Notes under the pieces: model-generated
Database searches by the model: none
Told to the model about the DNA's origin: nothing
What the model saw: the letters and a program-made list of their open reading frames with translations, nothing else
Shown here: positions 61,683 to 64,000 of the stretch, one piece after another
Position numbering within the stretch: position 1 is the stretch's first letter
Layout: each line of letters opens with the position of its first letter
Position numbers and translations under genes: made by a program
Assembly (NCBI RefSeq): GCF_016595235.1
Contig: NZ_JAENHL010000008.1
Span: forward strand, 1,634,624 to 1,698,623
Source: Taklimakanibacter albus
GTDB taxonomy: Bacteria > Pseudomonadota > Alphaproteobacteria > Rhizobiales > Aestuariivirgaceae
Length of the DNA: 64,000 bases
Reading direction: 5' to 3'

Positions 61683-64000
61683 CTATTGCAGAAGGGCCGT
61701 GCAGGCTTCCTGCGCGGCGGCATAACGCGCGATATATGGCTCGCTCAAATGCGCCGCAGCCGAGCCCTCCTGGGGTGCCGGCGATAGAAAGAAATCGCCG
61801 CGAATTACGGCTGGGCTCACAGAGGGCAGCTGGCCCAATGCGCAAGCCAGCAAGGTCGATAGATTCTCCCGTGGCATGACATTGACTTCGACGACTCCAT
61901 CCGCCCGCAGTGAAGCCAGACGCTGGCCTGTCGAGTCCCACGCCATCTTCGGCTTGCGGTCCATATAACGGGATACCTCCTTACCGCTCGCGGCATCCCA
62001 GACCCGCACGGTCGAGTCATCGGATACCGTTGCAATCCATCGGCCATTGCCGCTCCACGCGATGTCCAGAACGTCACTGTCAGGCACTCTGAGTGGAACT
62101 TCCGTGCGCGTTTCCATATCCCATACCCGCCCCAACCCATCATCAGAAACGGTCGCCATACGTTTCCCATCCGGACTCCATGATGTTCGAGTAACCGATC
62201 GAATCGTCAGAAATTTGTCTTCGTCATTCCAGACAGATCTTGGCCAGCCCCCTTTTGAGGTGGCCAGCCGCGATCCATCCGGGCTCCAGGAAACCGCCTG
62301 CACTCCACCCGTGAGAACCAGTTGGCTTTCCGGCTGCGTCGCCTTGGGCGTCCATATAAAGAGTCCATCCTCCACGACCAGCGCAATGCGCCGCCCGTCC
62401 GGGCTCCAATAGGCTTCTTGAATTTTACGGCTGAACTTCAGCTCGCGCGTGAGTTTGGAGGTGGCGTCCCAGATCTTGGCCGTCAAATCATTGGAAGCCG
62501 TGACCAGCCGAAGACCGTCAGGACTCCAGGCTGCGGCGTTCACGGTGTCGGTGTGCCCCTCGAGACGCATCAGCAGTTTGCCACTGCCGGCGTCCCATAT
62601 GCCGGGTGTGCGGTCGTCGAGGGCTGCCACAATTCGCGACCCGGCCGGATCCCACTCGGCATAACCAGCGGGCTGCGCGTCCATCACTGCGATCGTCGCA
62701 CCGGTGGACGCCTCCCATATGGCGAGAGAACCCGTTGTCAAAGCCAGTATCCGCCCGCCAGTCCGGTCCCAGGCAATCCGATGCACATCATCGGCGTTGT
62801 CGCTAAGTTTCCTCCGCATGCCTTGGCTTCCGTTTCCCAAATTCCATATTCGCGCCATGCCGTCCACGGAAGCCGTTGCAAGCAAACCACTGTCGCCCTT
62901 CCATGCCAGTCCGGAAATTGCCTCCTGGTGCCCGATCAGCAGGAAGCGCTCATTGCGCTCCACATCCCAGACCGCGCCCACCGGACCTAGCGCTATTGCG
63001 ATCTGCTTGCTGTCCGGACTCCATTTCATTTCCGGCGTGGCCGGTATATCTGAACGCGCAGGCCGCAACACCGTTCTGAACGCAACCTTCTCCGGAGCTG
63101 CCAGCGGCGGGCCAATTTTCGCGCCACTCGCCGGATCCCACAGCCACGCGGCCCCATAAAATCGTGTTGCCAGTTTCGTGCCGTCGGGACTCCAGGCAAT
63201 CATCTCGACCGGAACGCGTTCGGCCAGATCAGTGACCTTACCTGTGTCAGCCTGCCAAATGCTGCCACCGCGATCCATCGTGCCTATCGCCAGTCGCGAC
63301 CCGTCCTGATTCCAGGAAATGGCGGTCGCCTTGCCCGCAAGCGGGAGTGATGCCGCAAGCTCACCCTTGTCGGTGTTCCAGATTCGGATCATGCGCCCGG
63401 ATACCGTTGCCAGCATTCCATTCGGTCCCCAGGCGATTTTGGACACCACATCTTCGTGGCGCAGGACGACTTGCGACCGATTTCCATCGGCGTCCCAGAT
63501 CCAGACCTCGCCGCCAACCGCCAGTGCCAAGCTCCCGCCTTCCACGCTCCAGGCAACTTCCTTGATCGCAACCCTCGGGATTTCAATACGCGCCTTCAGC
63601 TTTCCCGTTGTCGCATCCCACAGCTTCGCCTCTCCCCTCAGAGTAACCATCACAACCGATGTAGCGTCGGGGCTCCATGCAATACGTATGTAATCGGCCT
63701 CCCCCTCCGGCATCATGGAAACGCCTTCGCCCGACGACATATCCCACATATAGATGCCTCTGTTCATTCCCTCGGACGAAGCGAACAGGCGGTCTCCTCG
63801 CAGGCTCCATTGCAATTTCGGGCGGAACCCTTTCTTCACCTCCAGCGACTTCTCCACCATGCCCGTCGCGGTGTTCCAAATGCGCACGGTGCCGTCCGTG
63901 GATCCCGTCGCGATCCTTGCGCCATCCGGACTCCACACGACATCATAAATCGGCTCCTGATGTCCGATCAGCCACGGCTCATTCACAGGCCGCGCGATGA
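61683..64000 (-). CDS. Large WD40-repeat beta-propeller protein (5' partial)
   Basis: The frame is open to the window edge; codons before the apparent GTG at 63986 are all sense, so the N-terminus is probably outside. At least 17 WD40 blades are visible, each with WSPDG-type and WD/WN endings (for example WSPDGARIATGSTDGTVRIW). A C-terminal tail follows from about 61,870. With more than 14 blades it must form two or more propellers. No signal peptide or membrane segment is in the visible part. Many bacterial proteins of this form carry an N-terminal effector and nucleotide-binding module; whether this one does cannot be seen. Confidence 0.85.
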   Translation of the reverse strand, partial: IARPVNEPWLIGHQEPIYDVVWSPDGARIATGSTDGTVRIWNTATGMVEKSLEVKKGFRPKLQWSLRGDRLFASSEGMNRGIYMWDMSSGEGVSMMPEGEADYIRIAWSPDATSVVMVTLRGEAKLWDATTGKLKARIEIPRVAIKEVAWSVEGGSLALAVGGEVWIWDADGNRSQVVLRHEDVVSKIAWGPNGMLATVSGRMIRIWNTDKGELAASLPLAGKATAISWNQDGSRLAIGTMDRGGSIWQADTGKVTDLAERVPVEMIAWSPDGTKLATRFYGAAWLWDPASGAKIGPPLAAPEKVAFRTVLRPARSDIPATPEMKWSPDSKQIAIALGPVGAVWDVERNERFLLIGHQEAISGLAWKGDSGLLATASVDGMARIWNLGNGSQGMRRKLSDNADDVHRIAWDRTGGRILALTTGSLAIWEASTGATIAVMDAQPAGYAEWDPAGSRIVAALDDRTPGIWDAGSGKLLMRLEGHTDTVNAAAWSPDGLRLVTASNDLTAKIWDATSKLTRELKFSRKIQEAYWSPDGRRIALVVEDGLFIWTPKATQPESQLVLTGGVQAVSWSPDGSRLATSKGGWPRSVWNDEDKFLTIRSVTRTSWSPDGKRMATVSDDGLGRVWDMETRTEVPLRVPDSDVLDIAWSGNGRWIATVSDDSTVRVWDAASGKEVSRYMDRKPKMAWDSTGQRLASLRADGVVEVNVMPRENLSTLLACALGQLPSVSPAVIRGDFFLSPAPQEGSAAAHLSEPYIARYAAAQEACTALLQ

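Noticed and set aside
1-64000. CRISPR arrays, insertion sequences, prophage, rRNA or tRNA genes
   Set aside because: None seen on reading both strands; no regular spacer arrays, transposase frames or structural RNA signatures.

Overview
The window looks like a chromosomal segment of a high-GC alphaproteobacterium, most likely order Hyphomicrobiales (Rhizobiales). The evidence is a gcrA cell-cycle regulator gene beside a cluster of GANTC (CcrM) sites, the gcrA / argD-argF-hslO order, a pst-pho operon with a long DUF3333-type PstA, an alphaproteobacterial-type long dCTP deaminase, and many spermidine-, AEP- and dipeptide-type ABC importers. No rRNA, tRNA, CRISPR array, prophage or insertion sequence was recognised. 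Both edges cut genes: a histidinol-dehydrogenase-family gene on the left and a WD40 protein on the right.

Left (1-9,300): an overlapping oxidoreductase operon (HpsN-type dehydrogenase, GMC flavoprotein, two Gfo/Idh/MocA proteins), then an unknown cupin-like gene, a flavin reductase and a pirin divergent from a LysR regulator. An AraC-type regulator is divergent from a repeat-built autotransporter (9,306-12,032).

Catabolic island (12,040-27,093): two ABC importers, two DeoR regulators, a formylglycine-type phosphonate monoester hydrolase and a divergent operon of DeoR regulator, FucA-like aldolase, FGGY kinase and glycerol-1-phosphate-dehydrogenase-like enzyme. Read together this is a complete import, phosphorylation, oxidation and aldol-cleavage route for an unidentified substrate. 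It is the best candidate here for an undescribed pathway.

Middle (27,000-47,300): photolyase, an exported MBL protein, a Sel1-repeat protein under a striking promoter palindrome, a dipeptide-type ABC importer, an ATP-dependent DNA ligase with its partner exonuclease, the phosphate regulon phoR-pstSCAB-phoU-phoB with a four-unit Pho box, and an L,D-transpeptidase.

Right (47,300-64,000): a CocE-type hydrolase with a VOC protein, Nudix hydrolase and SDR; gcrA; arginine biosynthesis (argD, argF, and a separate argE); hslO; a YccF membrane protein; apaG; a lactonase-like MBL enzyme; a class II aldolase homologue divergent from a GlxA-type regulator; dcd; and a large WD40 protein. Hairpins and REP-like elements recur between genes, including hairpins between the substrate-binding-protein and permease genes of three ABC systems.
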